From Podaxis mareebaensis (taxonomy: Eukaryota; Basidiomycota; Agaricomycetes; Agaricales; Agaricaceae): 64,000 nucleotides of DNA. The stretch's first letter is position 1. Each line of letters starts with the position of its first letter. The translations under genes and the position numbers were made by a program. Shown piece after piece: positions 46,819 to 58,604 of this stretch. The stretch spans positions 248,001-312,000 of the forward strand of contig JAEUWP010000103.1 in NCBI GenBank assembly GCA_018524725.1, read 5' to 3'. The notes beneath the pieces were generated by a model, which was not told where the DNA came from, made no database searches, and worked only from the letters and a program-made list of their open reading frames with translations.

Positions 46819-47923
46819 ATGTCATCCGCTTCCGAACGAGACTCCGGAAGTGAGGACTACTCTGGGGGAGAGCGTGGCTTCGGGCACAAGAAAGAGAAAA
46901 AAGAGAAGAAAGATAAAGATAAAAAGGAAAAGAAGGACAAGGACAAGGACAAGGACAAGGACAAGAAGGACAAGGACAAGAAGGACAAGAAGGACAAGAA
47001 GGACAAGGACAAAGACAAGAAAGACAAGAAGGATAAAGAGAAGGACAAGAAGCATCATGATGAAGCTGGGCATATGGGTGCCAGTGGTTCATCGACATCC
47101 GGCTATGGCTTCAGCGGTCCGGGATACGGAGGAACTGTAGGTGGAGGGGCTGCCGCCGAGTATCTATCGTCGACATCGAAGACTACAGCAGCCCCGGCGG
47201 CCAGCTTCCAGGCACATGCTCCAGTTACTACAGGCCCACTCCCTCTGGCACCCCCTCCCTACGCCCCATCGCCTGGCTTCCCGCAAGCAGGTGTAGATAT
47301 CAAGTCTCCCCAGTTCCCTGGTGCACCATCGACCGCGACCAACGCTCCTCCCTCAGGTTATCGTGTCCCACTTCGCACCGATTCCCCGTTCCCCGGTCCT
47401 GATCAGACTGGACCCCCAATTGCATACGATGCTGATGGGGTTTCTCCTGTCTTCGTTGGATCTGCTTTGTTCGAGACCTCGGTGCACCCATGCAAGATTG
47501 GCCCTCACCTTCAACCATATGCATCCGTTCCTTACGGTGGTGGAGAGTATGGTCATCATGGTCGATACGATCTTCTTCCATTCGTTCCGGACCAGATGGA
47601 GTGGGTCCGTACTTCTTATGGACAGATCCCCCCTGGTAGACGGCCAATCGAAGGCGGATATGAGGAGAATGGAGGCAAGTTGTATCATGCACTCGCCAAT
47701 GTGAACGGTATAAACGTTCCTGGCAAAGCCGGAGAACATCTGTATGTCGCTTTCATTGTATATGGTTACTATATTTTAAATTCTTTCTTGTGACAGGGGA
47801 GGTGCCAATGTGGCTTTCGGTGGTCAAGAACATGTTTTCCAGGAATATCAAATTTTGTGAGTTTGATCAGCCAGTGGGTTCGATTATCTCATGCTGATTT
47901 CACTGAACAGATGCTGGAAATAA
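46819..47923 (+). CDS. DM9-repeat (DUF3421) protein with Lys/Asp-rich N-terminal tract
   Basis: Three exons: 46819-47741, 47797-47856, 47911-47923; 331 residues, phases close. Residues about 22-80 are an almost pure Lys/Asp/Glu tract made by a hexanucleotide repeat. A Gly/Pro/Tyr-rich low-complexity middle follows. The C-terminal part has the DM9 pattern: PYGGGEYGHHGRYDLLPF, MEWVRTSYGQIPPGRRPIEGG, NGGKLYHALANVNGINVPGKAGEHLGGANVAFGGQE. DM9 domains are beta-prism-like and bind mannose-type glycans in some animals; fungal roles are unknown. No signal peptide is seen, so a cytosolic or unconventional location is likely. The last exon encodes only four residues (ending CWK). Confidence 0.85.
46887..47053 (+). 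repeat. Hexanucleotide repeat coding for Lys-Asp runs
   Basis: Interrupted AAGGAC / AAGAAG units over about 165 bp, giving repeated Lys-Asp and Lys-Lys-Asp. The purine strand is the coding strand. Confidence 0.9.
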
Positions 47924-47985
47924 AGGCTGGAGAGACAAGGAAATGCAGGATGTTCAGCACAGTAAAGGTTCTTTGTCCGCGTCGC

Positions 47986-50073
47986 TTATCTGATATGATA
48001 TGTATCTTCACCTCGAGGGGTAGTGCAAGCCGCGCAGGCTAGATGCGTAGGTTGATTTTCCCTAAGAATACAGCATTAGCATTCCCCACAGCTACATTTC
48101 ACAATCAACTTACAACGTGCATACTAAACAATTCCACATCTCAGCGGATGGCGAACCAGGCTTTCCGGTGGTTTGGGGTACATCTTTCGACATGTTTGCG
48201 GTCGAATCAAGTTTTCGTGGTTTGATGACTTTTGGCGCTTGACCAAGGGTACGATCACTATCTTTCGATGGGCCTAATCCAAGGGCTTCCTTCTTCCGAA
48301 ATTCGATTTCACTTTTGACCAGATTTCCGAGTTCCAGCTTTTGTGAGCTTCTATCCCGTCGAGGAGTTGCTGAGGGGAAGGTCACATTATAGCACGTGTG
48401 AATAATGCAATTAACGGGCACGTTACATGAGTAATTGGGGGGTGGGCGGAATACTTTACTTGGTCCCCCTTTAGAGCTTTCTTGTGTACCAATGATAAAA
48501 GTAGGCCCTGAAGCAGTTGATACGTCACAGGGACCGTAATCCGCGTCAGAATTGTCGGTCAGGTCAATGACATCCAAAGCCTCCGGATGAGGGTTAGAAA
48601 TCTCTGGATTGTCCGAGGGTATTCCCCCTCCCCTTGGCTGGGTTGTATTGAACCTGAATTCGCTGTCGAAATCTTTCCAGAGAAGGCCTTTTCCAAAGCC
48701 GCGATCATCTTCGGTGCTTCCGGATTTCTGAGAGTTCAACAAAGCCTGCCGCCGTTCTGCGTCGGTTTCCTGAACGAACTCAATCTCGCTTTCAGATTCC
48801 GAACTCTCATACGGCGTCTGCTTGGTTTGCAGTGGGGTATCTCCTGCCAATCTCCTTGAGCGGCTCGCATCATCAATACCACTTGCTAGCCTACCCTTGT
48901 TTTGGAGCGTATTTAGTCGCTTCTCAGCCGCTAGAGCGCGTTCCTCTCGCGCACGATTGCTGTAAGGTAGAGGAAGATCAACACCATGGCAAAAATAAGC
49001 GGCACCGGATAGCACCTTGTAGCTCTTTTCCCCTTTGAACTCTGGGCATCATCGGCCAGTAACTTTCCATCTCCAACGAACGCAAACTTTGAGGTCACTC
49101 GTCCGCCAGCCTTACGTCGTTTCGTAGTCTGTCTACCAGTATGAAGAGAAGGGACAGTGTCTCGGGGCCTCTGGGGAGCTCGCCTGCGTCGGCGAAGGGA
49201 GCTTGGTTTTACCCGAGTTTGTGCACCACCGCACTGCAGGACAAGTTGAAATCAGTCACTCTGGAGACTGGATTTTTGCGTACCATATATTCTGGAAGAT
49301 CCCCCGATTCTATTCCATCTCCAGATACGCGTACGGAATCAGCAAGCCGAGTACCCGAAGACCAATATCCTATCGGTAGATGAGAATAGCGTGACTTCTT
49401 GTATACAAGGCACGAACCATCTCCATAGTATCCTTTATCTTGTAGCTGACGAACTTCCCTTCGTAGCCGAGTCCAGAGAGCCTGGAAAGCGGGGCCATGG
49501 TCCATGTGCTGTTGCTTCCTTTCCAGTACTGGATATATGGGTCGAGTTGTAAGCGTACCTTAATATGAGCGAGCTGCGTTATTGAACAGCAATCAGCACA
49601 TGGCAACTCAGGTGCACAGATGACGGTGGAAGAAAACTGACGGACAAACCTCGTGGCAGAGCGTGCTCATTAACCAAGAAGTTGGGCAATATGACCCGTC
49701 CGCGCGGCGCAACACAAGTTCTACGCGCATATAGTCAGGTATCCATCAATTGAGTGCGAGTCCAAGAACGGGAAACGAACCGATTGTCTCGCCGTTGTTC
49801 CAATTCCTTCCCGCAAAGACTGTATTATACTCGTACTATGGGCCAGGTTTATGATTCCATCCCACCTATACGGCTAGAGAGGTGACATACTTCCTCAAAG
49901 CTGTTCACTGTGAAACCGTGTGCCTTCATTATAGGACGAACTTGAGCTGCTAATGCTCGTAGCAGCTGTCTTGCCTCCTCCTGGCCCTTGCGGTCTGGCA
50001 TCGGTAGCGCTGTTATAAAATTTATGTGCGGGTTCGGATTGGGTTCTGCCTCGTTCAGTCGCAAGTGGACCAT
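47986..50073 (-). CDS. wss1: WLM-domain metalloprotease, Wss1/SPRTN type DNA-protein crosslink repair protease
   Basis: Ten exons on the minus strand: 50073-49891, 49835-49781, 49720-49650, 49573-49559, 49508-49418, 49369-49284, 49233-49016, 48959-48460, 48369-48114, 48061-47986; 516 residues, phases close. Wss1 degrades proteins crosslinked to DNA, guided by SUMO and Cdc48. Seen: FAGRNWNNGETIELVLR; WLMSTLCHELAHIKHMNHGPAF with the zinc site HELAH (102-106) and the third His in HMNHG; YYGDGYWSSGTRLADS; a SUMO-interacting VIDLT at 370-374 in an acidic stretch; and a C-terminal RanBP2-type zinc finger, W485-N-C-x2-C (487, 490) and C-x2-C (501, 504). Exon 4 is a 15-nt microexon placed inside the active site. 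It shares a 127-bp promoter region with sen54. Confidence 0.93.
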
Positions 50074-50200
50074 AGTGGTACGGGATGAGAGGATGAGAGG
50101 ATGAGGGAAGCGTAGGTAGTCTGATAAATGACCGCGCCGGGTCACGAGACCACGCGTTTAGCGATGAAACTTATTTTGGGTGTCGACATATCTCTCAATC

Positions 50201-51906
50201 ATGGACGATTCACTCGAACTGCCGAACACCCTCGCAAAGAAGCCTGCTGATCTACAACCCGAAGACGATGATCAGTCTTCAGGTGATGAGGATGGTGGTC
50301 TTGACTGGACCAAAATAATGTAATCCTCTTGACGCTTCCTCTTCTGCTTTCTCATTGAATCTCTCTCGATGGTAGTCCCGCCGCAGCGCGCCCAGTAATA
50401 CCAAAACGTGGTGAAAAGGAATTCGAACCAAGAGCAAATGGAGGAACCAATCTTCAACTCCACATCCTGGATCGGGCAAGGTCCGCCATGTTCGAAACCT
50501 TACGTGCAACACGTACCATCTCAAGGCAAGCCTTTCCATGCCCCCCTCTGTTCTCATATCCTCACGTTCCTCTGAGATTAGTAAAGGGATAAGCTACGGT
50601 ATCTGGCACCCAAAGCTCGGACGAACTCATGTTACCGTGCCCTGCGGAATCCATTTTTCTACGATGGGACACTCCGCCCCTCGGCCAATCCTCGACGAAA
50701 ATGGTGTAGCCAAAGTCCACAAGAGACTTGAGCTTTTACCGGAAGAAGCTGTGTATCTCATAGAAAGAGGGGCCCTCTTCTGTTGGAAGGAGTGCGACGT
50801 AGATACTTCACATCTACAGGGGTTTGAAGGGATTGCTGGTGCCCCAATGAGTGTTCAGCAAGCATATACTGAGGTGATAGGAAGGGAAAATCTGACTTTG
50901 GAGAAGTTTCAGGTATGATTGGGCTCTCCAAAAGTTTCCGATGTTCTAATGTCTCGAAAGGTTTACTCGTATCTTCGGAGGCTTGGATATGCCGTGACTC
51001 GTACTGAGGCCCCTAGTGATTTCTATCCAAAGCCCCCTCCCTTCGACTTGACAAAGCCAACCGCCCTACCGTCACTATTCCGTCGACTGTTTTCACCTTT
51101 TTTATTTGTGTTTTCCGGAGTCCTCCGTATCTTCACTCCTAGCTTCAATTGGTGGAAGCCCCTCCGATTGAGCCGATGGGCACACCATAACTATGGTTTG
51201 CTCTCATCTTATCCTGGATTGAATCCCTCTCATCATCTCTTCTAGCATCAATATATGGCTTCCTCCGATTCCTCCCATCTGGCCATAACATTCCTCTCTA
51301 CCGACCACCGGAATCAACACCATCTCCCCCTTCGCCATACAAGGCCTTCTACAACGTCTATAAACCATCCACTGCATTCAAGAAAACCGCTCCCCCTCTC
51401 CCTGATTTCCAAGTTGTAGTTGTCAAGTACGTTTTCCTCCAATCATTCAATTTCTCACTCAATATGATGCATTTAGCGCCCGGACAACGCCAATGCCGAC
51501 CCTGCACGAACTCTCTTCACTTTTCGACCTCCTTCCTGAACTCCCGCCACCCCTTCCACGACCAAAACGCCAAGCCTATGGAGGAAAACCCACGCCTACA
51601 ACTGTCTCAGCGACAGAACCCTCCACTTCCACTTCCCCTTCCCCTTCCCCTTCCACTCCCACTTCGATGCAAGCAACCCAACGAACCATAGCGCCGCCCC
51701 CACAGCCGAAGCCCACCATCACACGACGAATTCTATCTTTTCTCTTCCCTTCATCAGTCCAACCTCCAGAGCCCCAACGCAGACCCAACCCATTCGCCGC
51801 ACTTAAGCAGGGCAAAAAGATTATTGTCATCGCTGCAGTTGACAACGGCAACATCAGTTTTTTCCGTTTCAGCCAAGGCGCATTCGAGGAGTGGCCTATG
51901 GTTTGA
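50201..51906 (+). CDS. sen54: tRNA-splicing endonuclease subunit Sen54
   Basis: Six exons: 50201-50319, 50376-50525, 50582-50912, 50961-51195, 51246-51426, 51477-51906; 481 residues, phases close. Sen54 is a structural subunit of the four-part endonuclease that removes introns from pre-tRNA. Seen: acidic N-terminus; the family block SSKGISYGIWHPKLGRTHVT near 90; the conserved LLPEEAVYLIERGALFCW; VYSYLRRLGYAVTRTE; and the C-terminal beta segment KKIIVIAAVDNGNISFFRF. The Pro/Ser/Thr-rich insert in the last exon (CCA/ACT repeats near 51600-51670) is a low-complexity expansion. Intron 2 begins with GC (AG/GCAAGC) rather than GT; it is the only donor that keeps the frame into the SKGISYG block. 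Confidence 0.92.
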
Positions 51907-52220
51907 GCCATTGGCACGTTTATGTTGTAATTTATCTACCCCATAATATGGTGTCCACAGTTCCATGAATGTATTGAGTATAGTTGGTATAATACATGGT
52001 GAAGGGTAGGGAACGATGCAATAACCATGGGTACTTGAAGCAGTAAAGACTGACAAAGGGTCTAAGAGCAGGAATGATCCAAACTAGGCCTATAAAGTTA
52101 ATCCAGACGCGAAATGCGCCAATGATAAGAGGAATCCAAAAACGAATAGAGAATATAGCATTATCCGTCATATCCACTGGTAAGTATTGGTATGTGGGTC
52201 ATCAGAGCCCTAGTTCCTCT
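51907..52220. other. Convergent 3' region between sen54 and the exchanger gene
   Basis: No gene or repeat is recognised. Confidence 0.5.
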
Positions 52221-54910
52221 TCACCCCAGATGCTTGACTTCGACGATGACGTTGATGGTCATGATCACCACATACGATGCGATCAGTAACAATCCCCAAC
52301 GTCTCGTCAGATAATAGTCGTTCATCGGTACGAAGACCAGTGTTGCCGCCAGGAGGATTAAGAGACCAATGGCACTGACAAGAAGCGTTGGTGAGAGTTT
52401 GATGATGTACGGCTTGTGCGTCGTGTGGACAATGTAAGAGCCTGAAAGCCCAATGCCAAGGAGGATATTGAGCATTGGGCCACCGAAGCATGCAGAGAAA
52501 CCCATGATGGGAGCAAAAACCTATGTCAAGGGAGTCAATTGCCGAGAAAACCGGGAAGGGTACCAAAGACTTACAGCGACACTCATATTGGCCACCAGGT
52601 CCGCCAAAGAGTTGCCAGCAGCGAAGATAGTCAAACCGATGATAGCATCCGAGAGGCCGAAGATATTACCAAAGGTCTGGATTAGTAGATCTTCAGCCAA
52701 CGACACAACCAAGCCATGAATAAAGGGCGTACCTGTAGGACGTTGACTACCTCGTCCGCAATAGCCATGATCCACACGATAGCCACAAAGAACCCCATCG
52801 AGCACCTCGCCATTTTTGCTGTCGGGTGCGTGCCGTTTTCCGCGAAGATCAAGACTAGTGTACCAATCGCAAAACCAGCAATAGCTGTTCCCAGTATAAT
52901 CCAAGCTTCATAGTCGCTTTCCTCTGGTAAGTCAATTCGTCAGGGACCAAGTTTCAAAATCGAAACGATGAACTTACTGAAGAGGACTCCAGCACAAAAC
53001 AACGGACCCAGGACACATTGTACCGCCATCAACCATTTGCTAAATGGCAACTCGTGCAGATCCTCCTGCACCTCCTCTTCCGCAACCAAGACCCTCTCCA
53101 CGCCTTCCTCCTCGAATTCAATCAACGGCGCCTCACCTTCGACAATCTGCTTCTCGATAGACCGGTGCGAAGTTTCATATCGCGTCACAACCACCGGCAG
53201 TGTTAAAGTCAGGAGCATAACCGCAGGTGTAGCAACTAGCGATGCAATCTTCCCCAGTGTGCTCTGCTCACAGAAATGATGAAGGGTGGGGAAGAGTGTG
53301 TGCAGAACCTGCTTGATTGTTCTCCATGTGCGTTGACGCTTCGTGGGTGGTGTATACAATACCTCCTCGCTATCCGCGGTCGAAGGAGAAGCAGGGGTAC
53401 GGTGTATTGAAGGAACATTGGGCATCCCCATCCCCTCGCGGGTGTGAGGCCCAAAGAAGTATTCTTCGTCCAATGGCTCATGGGGTTCCTCTGGCACTGC
53501 AGGGGACACGGGAATTGAGGGTCGTGACCTCCGACGGTCGAGGTGGAGACTACTATTCAGATCCCCTGTGTCTTCTTCATCCCTATACCAGCTTGAGTGC
53601 GGGCTTGTTCCATGCATCGAGTGGGGTCGCGAGTGGGAGCGGGTAGTATGGCTGTGGTAGTGACCGCCAGCATAGGGCGTTACAGGACTTTCAAACATGT
53701 TAAGAGATGTCCCTGCTGCTTCGTGTTGCAATGCTGTGACAACATCGCGGAACTCGAGCGCACCAACGAGGGAAAAGGAAGGTAGTTGGGAGGGGTGGCG
53801 CTTGGGAGATGGTGAGCGAGAATGAGGACGGGGAGGAAGAGAAGTCTGCAATCTGGGAGGGACGGGCGTGGATATGGCTCGGGCTCTCGTCGGTATTGGT
53901 GCAGCAACAGTTAGAAGACCGTTTCCCGTGGTTGTAGAAGAGGAAGCTGCGCAAAAGTCAGCCAAATTACAGCCAGCGAAAAGGCTACTCACGTTCATCG
54001 GTATATGGTGGAAAAACGGGTATATCATCTCTATATTCACTCCGTATCAAAGCCTCGCGTTCCCGGTTCCTTTCCCGCCTCTTCTCCCACCAGTTTCCAA
54101 CAATAACAATGGAGGCATACAACACATACATCCCCACCAATACGCCCGACTCCAACATACGTATTTCACCATCATAGAGAATCACTAGGACCAGGCTCAC
54201 GGCGATCGTGAAGAATCCGACGTCGCGCAAGAAAGGGCCACGATGCACTCTGAATGGTTTAATTATACACATGGAACCAACCACACACGAAACAATGAAC
54301 GACGCCGCTCCAAGTAGCTCTCCTATGGCCAGGCTACCGGAATCCGCGCGCATGGCCGAGAGTGTCGAAAACAGGTCAGGAGAACCATTACCGAACGCCA
54401 GAAACGTCACTCCTGCCACGTTGTCATCCAGGCCAAGAAGTTGGGCGATGGACGCTAGGTTAGGGGTAAAGAAATCGGAGGCGCTGATTCCCAACGTAGA
54501 GAACAGGAAGACGAGCCATGACGCCAGAGCAACGAATACAAGGGGTCGGAGTGCAGGCTCGGCACAGAAATAATAATGGAGATAATCAATGGAGAGGAAT
54601 GTGGGTGGGGCGGGACAATGTTCTTCGACGTAGGAACATTGTGAAGCGGTCGGCACAGATATAGGAGAGCACTGGGGGTTGATTGTCAATGGCGCAGCAC
54701 AGTTGTGATACAGATATCGCATACCTCGTCTTCGGAAGTGCTCACTTCTCCAGGATGCATCAACTCGTATGATATCCGGCGCACTAGGCTGCCCTCGCTC
54801 GCATGCGTCGACTTGGTGACGATAGACTGGCCATAACGGCTATTGGACCATAGAAGGACGTTGAGGACGAGGACAAGGACGAACAGGAACCTCGCCACTG
54901 TTGCGGACAT
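52221..54910 (-). CDS. Sodium/calcium exchanger, CCX/NCKX-like
   Basis: Six exons on the minus strand: 54910-54725, 54671-53993, 53946-52978, 52923-52733, 52676-52575, 52520-52221; 808 residues, phases close. Members swap cytosolic Ca2+ against Na+, K+ or H+ across vacuolar, ER or mitochondrial membranes. Seen: signal peptide (ARFLFVLVLVLNVLLW); two alpha-repeats with ion-binding residues, GVTFLAFGNGSPDL at about 149-162 and GLTIFAAGNSLADL at about 689-702; five to six helices around each; and a cytosolic loop of about 280 residues between them, rich in Ser, His, Pro and Arg. The inverted repeat layout and loop fit the CCX / NCLX group. Ion selectivity and compartment are not determined from sequence. 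Confidence 0.9.
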
Positions 54911-55213
54911 GGTGGTAGTGGGAGAAATGAAGGCGGTGCGGTAAAAGCGAATGCACGAAGGTTTATTGGTGCGAGTGTGGAGTTCTCCTTCCTTCTGGCG
55001 GTCCGCACAGCTATTCTTGTGCTGCGCCTTGTGTCCTCAATACCACACTTCCTTTGCTCTGGATCAACGAGAATGGAAAACCTCCTCCTGGAGGCAGCTG
55101 ATCCGCCTGAGGGGCCCTTGACACATCTTCGGTAGAATCCATCCACGATGAAACGTCGTTAATAGATACAAGTAGAATAACAAGGTAATGTACATGGCAG
55201 ATACATGGATTTC
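54911..55213. other. Promoter of the exchanger gene and 3' flank of the DUF6534 gene
   Basis: About 300 bp with no recognisable feature. Confidence 0.5.
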
Positions 55214-57377
55214 TCAAGACCAAGATTTTCTGCTTTTCCGCGTTGTTGAGCATGTCTGGGCGCAGTATACGTCAATGATGGCAGAAAAAGAACCGAGGCA
55301 CCATGGAACTAACCGTAGTTTGTTTGCTTTCTGCATCAATTTCAAGATCGATCGTCCGTAAGCGGCTATCCCGCGCGGATCCACGGCTGCGCACCTGCAC
55401 GAGACATCAGGCGACAAAGTAACGTCAGTCTGAAGAATGAATCCCTTACCTGCATGGCACCATGGTCGTGGTCAGTCGTTACGCTCGCCGCAACGAAATT
55501 GGTCGACATGTCTGACAGCTGATATTCTGCTGAGCTCTTTCGAATAGCCCCTCTCGAGTTTAGAGCAGCCAAAAACGAATTGGCATAAACTGAACATGAT
55601 CGTCAGCGTTGTCACCTAGCAATCAAAATAGCTAAAGGCCCCACGTTTACCGATCACAAAGTCGATCGAAAACGTGTAGAACGGATTCGGCACAACACTG
55701 AACTATCAGGTTCGTGAGCACCCGCGGGAGTAGTTATGTGTCCCAGAACTCACTAGAACAACCTCAATTATCGCCACAGCACTAAGGACTCCGTCAGCAC
55801 CACCCAGCGCATTTGCAGGGAACGTACGTAGTAAGAATGCACCGATTGATGGCATAGACAATGAGTTTGTTGATGATATGATTAGTGTCCTCGAATTCTG
55901 TGCGGTTGCTATGAAGCAAGATGCACAGGGCAACAGCAATGACAATATCGGATAAGACAGCGGTGATACCGAACGGCAAGGCGGCAACGAGCTTCACGGG
56001 ACATTAACAGCGACGGATGCCGATCAATGGGATGTACTTGCCGAAATTTCCTTCAGGCGAACGAATTTTTTCTTGATGAAACTGTTTGCCGAGTTGAGGA
56101 TACAAGCTCTTGATAAGTTAATCTGGGACATACAGGTATACGACGGTCTCTGGTAACCCACCTGTCAGCAAATGGCATGGTTGTAAGGGCAATGGAGACA
56201 TACCCATTCCAAAGCCTAGTACAAAACGAGGCGTCGCCTGTCACCACCTGCTCCATGCATGATATTCACGAAAGTACTTACATAGATGCGCGACCACCGT
56301 TAATCCCTTCATAGGATGAGAGATATTATAACAGGACAAGCTGTTGATGCTCACGATAAACAAAGATATCCACCATTGAGAATTTACCGGGCTGACTGCG
56401 GAACTTGAGTTTTTGGTGACCTTTGGCAAAAAGTACAGGCCTTACGTCGGTGAATCCGTATTGTAAAGTAGCTATCAGGTGATCTTAGGTTCAGGATTCT
56501 GAAAACAGATCAAAACTACTTACCATTGCACAACGAAGGCAATCGACACCTTTCATAATGTCAATCACAAGTACCGAGTGGGTCGGATGAATCTCACATT
56601 GATCGCTACGGATGTCTACATCCCAAAAGCTTTAACTTCGGGTATTGGAACTGACGTACTATACTCACATACAACGACCTGCAAATAACAGTAGTGTTAA
56701 ACGGACGCAAGTTGACAAGGCCAGAGACATACCATATACCATCACTCAACAACGCAGCCCTCCCAAAGCCTTGGACCTATTATCCATCAATCAACTTGAA
56801 ACAGCCGTTACACATATCCGACGGATCACTTACAAGGTAATAATAGACGCAGTGACACACTAAGCCAGACAGTGAGCGCGAGATCAAAAACGGAGCGGTA
56901 TCAATCCTCACTTAAGATAACATGCAGAGTATCCAGTACCCTGACAGGTGCCGTCAGTCCGACTGCCTCCAGACACGTCTCGCATACGCACCAGACTACT
57001 CCCACCTAAGAGCCGGGTCGTCAGCTTTTCCACTGACAAGAGCTGATCGCTCACCAACGACTTCATCCACCAGTCATCCTTGGGATAATGCATGTAGTAA
57101 AAATATGACTATCAGGCGTTTGCATCAGTACCAGACCCAACGGAACGTCACGAAGGAAACTAATCTGGAGGGCAAAAAAGCGCTCAAGAGTGCTTGGGGG
57201 TCAGAACCCTACTCACTTGCAACGTTGTAATTCCGTAGACGCTCATTGTAACGAGTGCGCCAATGAGCATTACACCTAGCGAACGCAATATATACCAGAA
57301 CAACTGTCAAGACTACGGTAGCCGCGAGGTATTCATGGCTACGTACCGAAGGTATCAGAGATATTGGCTGCTTCCAT
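55214..57377 (-). CDS. DUF6534-like multi-pass membrane protein split into 22 exons
   Basis: Minus-strand exons: 57377-57347, 57275-57217, 57108-57055, 57005-56992, 56940-56912, 56859-56834, 56776-56733, 56678-56669, 56615-56598, 56549-56524, 56471-56446, 56395-56355, 56306-56282, 56215-56204, 56161-56134, 56108-56042, 55991-55828, 55781-55754, 55702-55651, 55589-55450, 55394-55314, 55255-55214; 338 residues, phases close throughout. Fungal proteins of this kind carry about seven helices and have no known function; they are much expanded in mushrooms. Seen: ISDTFGVMLIGALVTMSVYG, YPKDDWWMKSLVGVVWVLDT, WSLYTSVAINVSIAFVVQ with CYFTIRIHRLS, LPFGITAVLSDIVIAVALC, HSNRTEFEDTNHIINKLIVYAINRC and a C-tail with DMSTNFVA. 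Exons as small as 10, 12, 14 and 18 nt occur; intron 16 starts with GC. Small-exon borders are inferred from frame and motif and need transcript support. Confidence 0.8.
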
Positions 57378-58604
57378 CGTTGTTGCCCCAGTTCCTGATT
57401 AGATTATGCCTCGTGCGATTGTAAGGCTTTCCAGGAGCGAGCTATTGGTTGTCCCCGGTGTGGCAGAAGTTGGATGGCGATGAGTGCGGATTTCTTCAAT
57501 TCTGGTCTTGTTTAGAGCTCGATAGTAGTGTATATGGTGGTGGGGAGAGGTGAGAGAAGCAGAGGGAAGATATGGATGTGTGTCTGGCGACAGTAAATAG
57601 TCGGGAGAAGCACTTGAACGAGGATGATCTGATGATTCCCAAGTTCTCGTAAACCTAAGGCAGAAACTCGTAAACTCGTTGGGGATATCATGCAGCTGTG
57701 CTAACCAACTGTGTATATATGGTACATGAAAAGAAGTCAGTGAAACGGCTGATCTGCAGGGGTCATATAAGCTTACCGACCATCACACTCCTTAACAAGC
57801 TGATGATAGATGACGGGAGGTGTTTGTCTGGAGGCTGGTATGTATGTACTCGGAAAACAATGAACCCATTGCATTGATGGTTGGCAAATTCTGAGACGCA
57901 AATCAAAATACGACCCTATCAGCCCATGCGCCACCCTTTGTCCGACTCCGGCCTAGGTCGCGCGCGCATGGCATGTGGTGGAGCCTTCAAATTAACGTGC
58001 TTTAGCCAAACCCGTCTTGACTACACACTTACCACATGTGTGGGTTAGCGACGTGCGATCTAGACCGGTAAACGCGAGATGTGAGGAGACTCTACAACTT
58101 CCACACCGGCCAAACACATTGATAAACTCAAGCCACCTTGAAAGCTGTTGATCCGCATGACTCGCCGAGTACTGACACCGAACCCACGGCCCCAGATATG
58201 AGCGGAACTACGACTTGTAAAGGGTAGCAAACCTAGGCCATATTCATCTGGTAGTGAATGGATTTGAAATCGACTTGACTTAGCGTTCTTGTCGCCAACG
58301 GCAGGGCACGTCCGCAGTTGCGGCGTGGTTGACACTTATGGTTGGTGGGAACGTCCTTATGGCCGACATTCCCATGCGTCAGGGTCACCTGCTTTCCACC
58401 TGCCCCCCTCAACATTGGTAGACGCCTCGCACCGCTTATCCCTTCACCTCCAAGCGCAGACGGTCTATTTGACGTTCGGTACATTTCCTATCGTATTTCC
58501 AAAGCTGGAAGTCCAAGTTGACGTATGCATTTCCGACCCACAGAGCGCCTTGACAAATCCTCCAGATCATCAGGCCCCAGCGACAAGAGCTCACGACATC
58601 CAAT
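57378..58604. other. Intergenic region between the DUF6534 and paraoxonase-like genes
   Basis: About 1.2 kb and the promoters of two divergent genes. TATATATGG near 57715 is a possible TATA element. Plus-strand and minus-strand frames here show no recognisable protein. Confidence 0.45.

Noticed and set aside
46811..47098. Minus-strand Leu/Ser/Pro-rich frames opposite the Lys/Asp tract
   Set aside because: They are mirror products of the hexanucleotide repeat in the real plus-strand gene.
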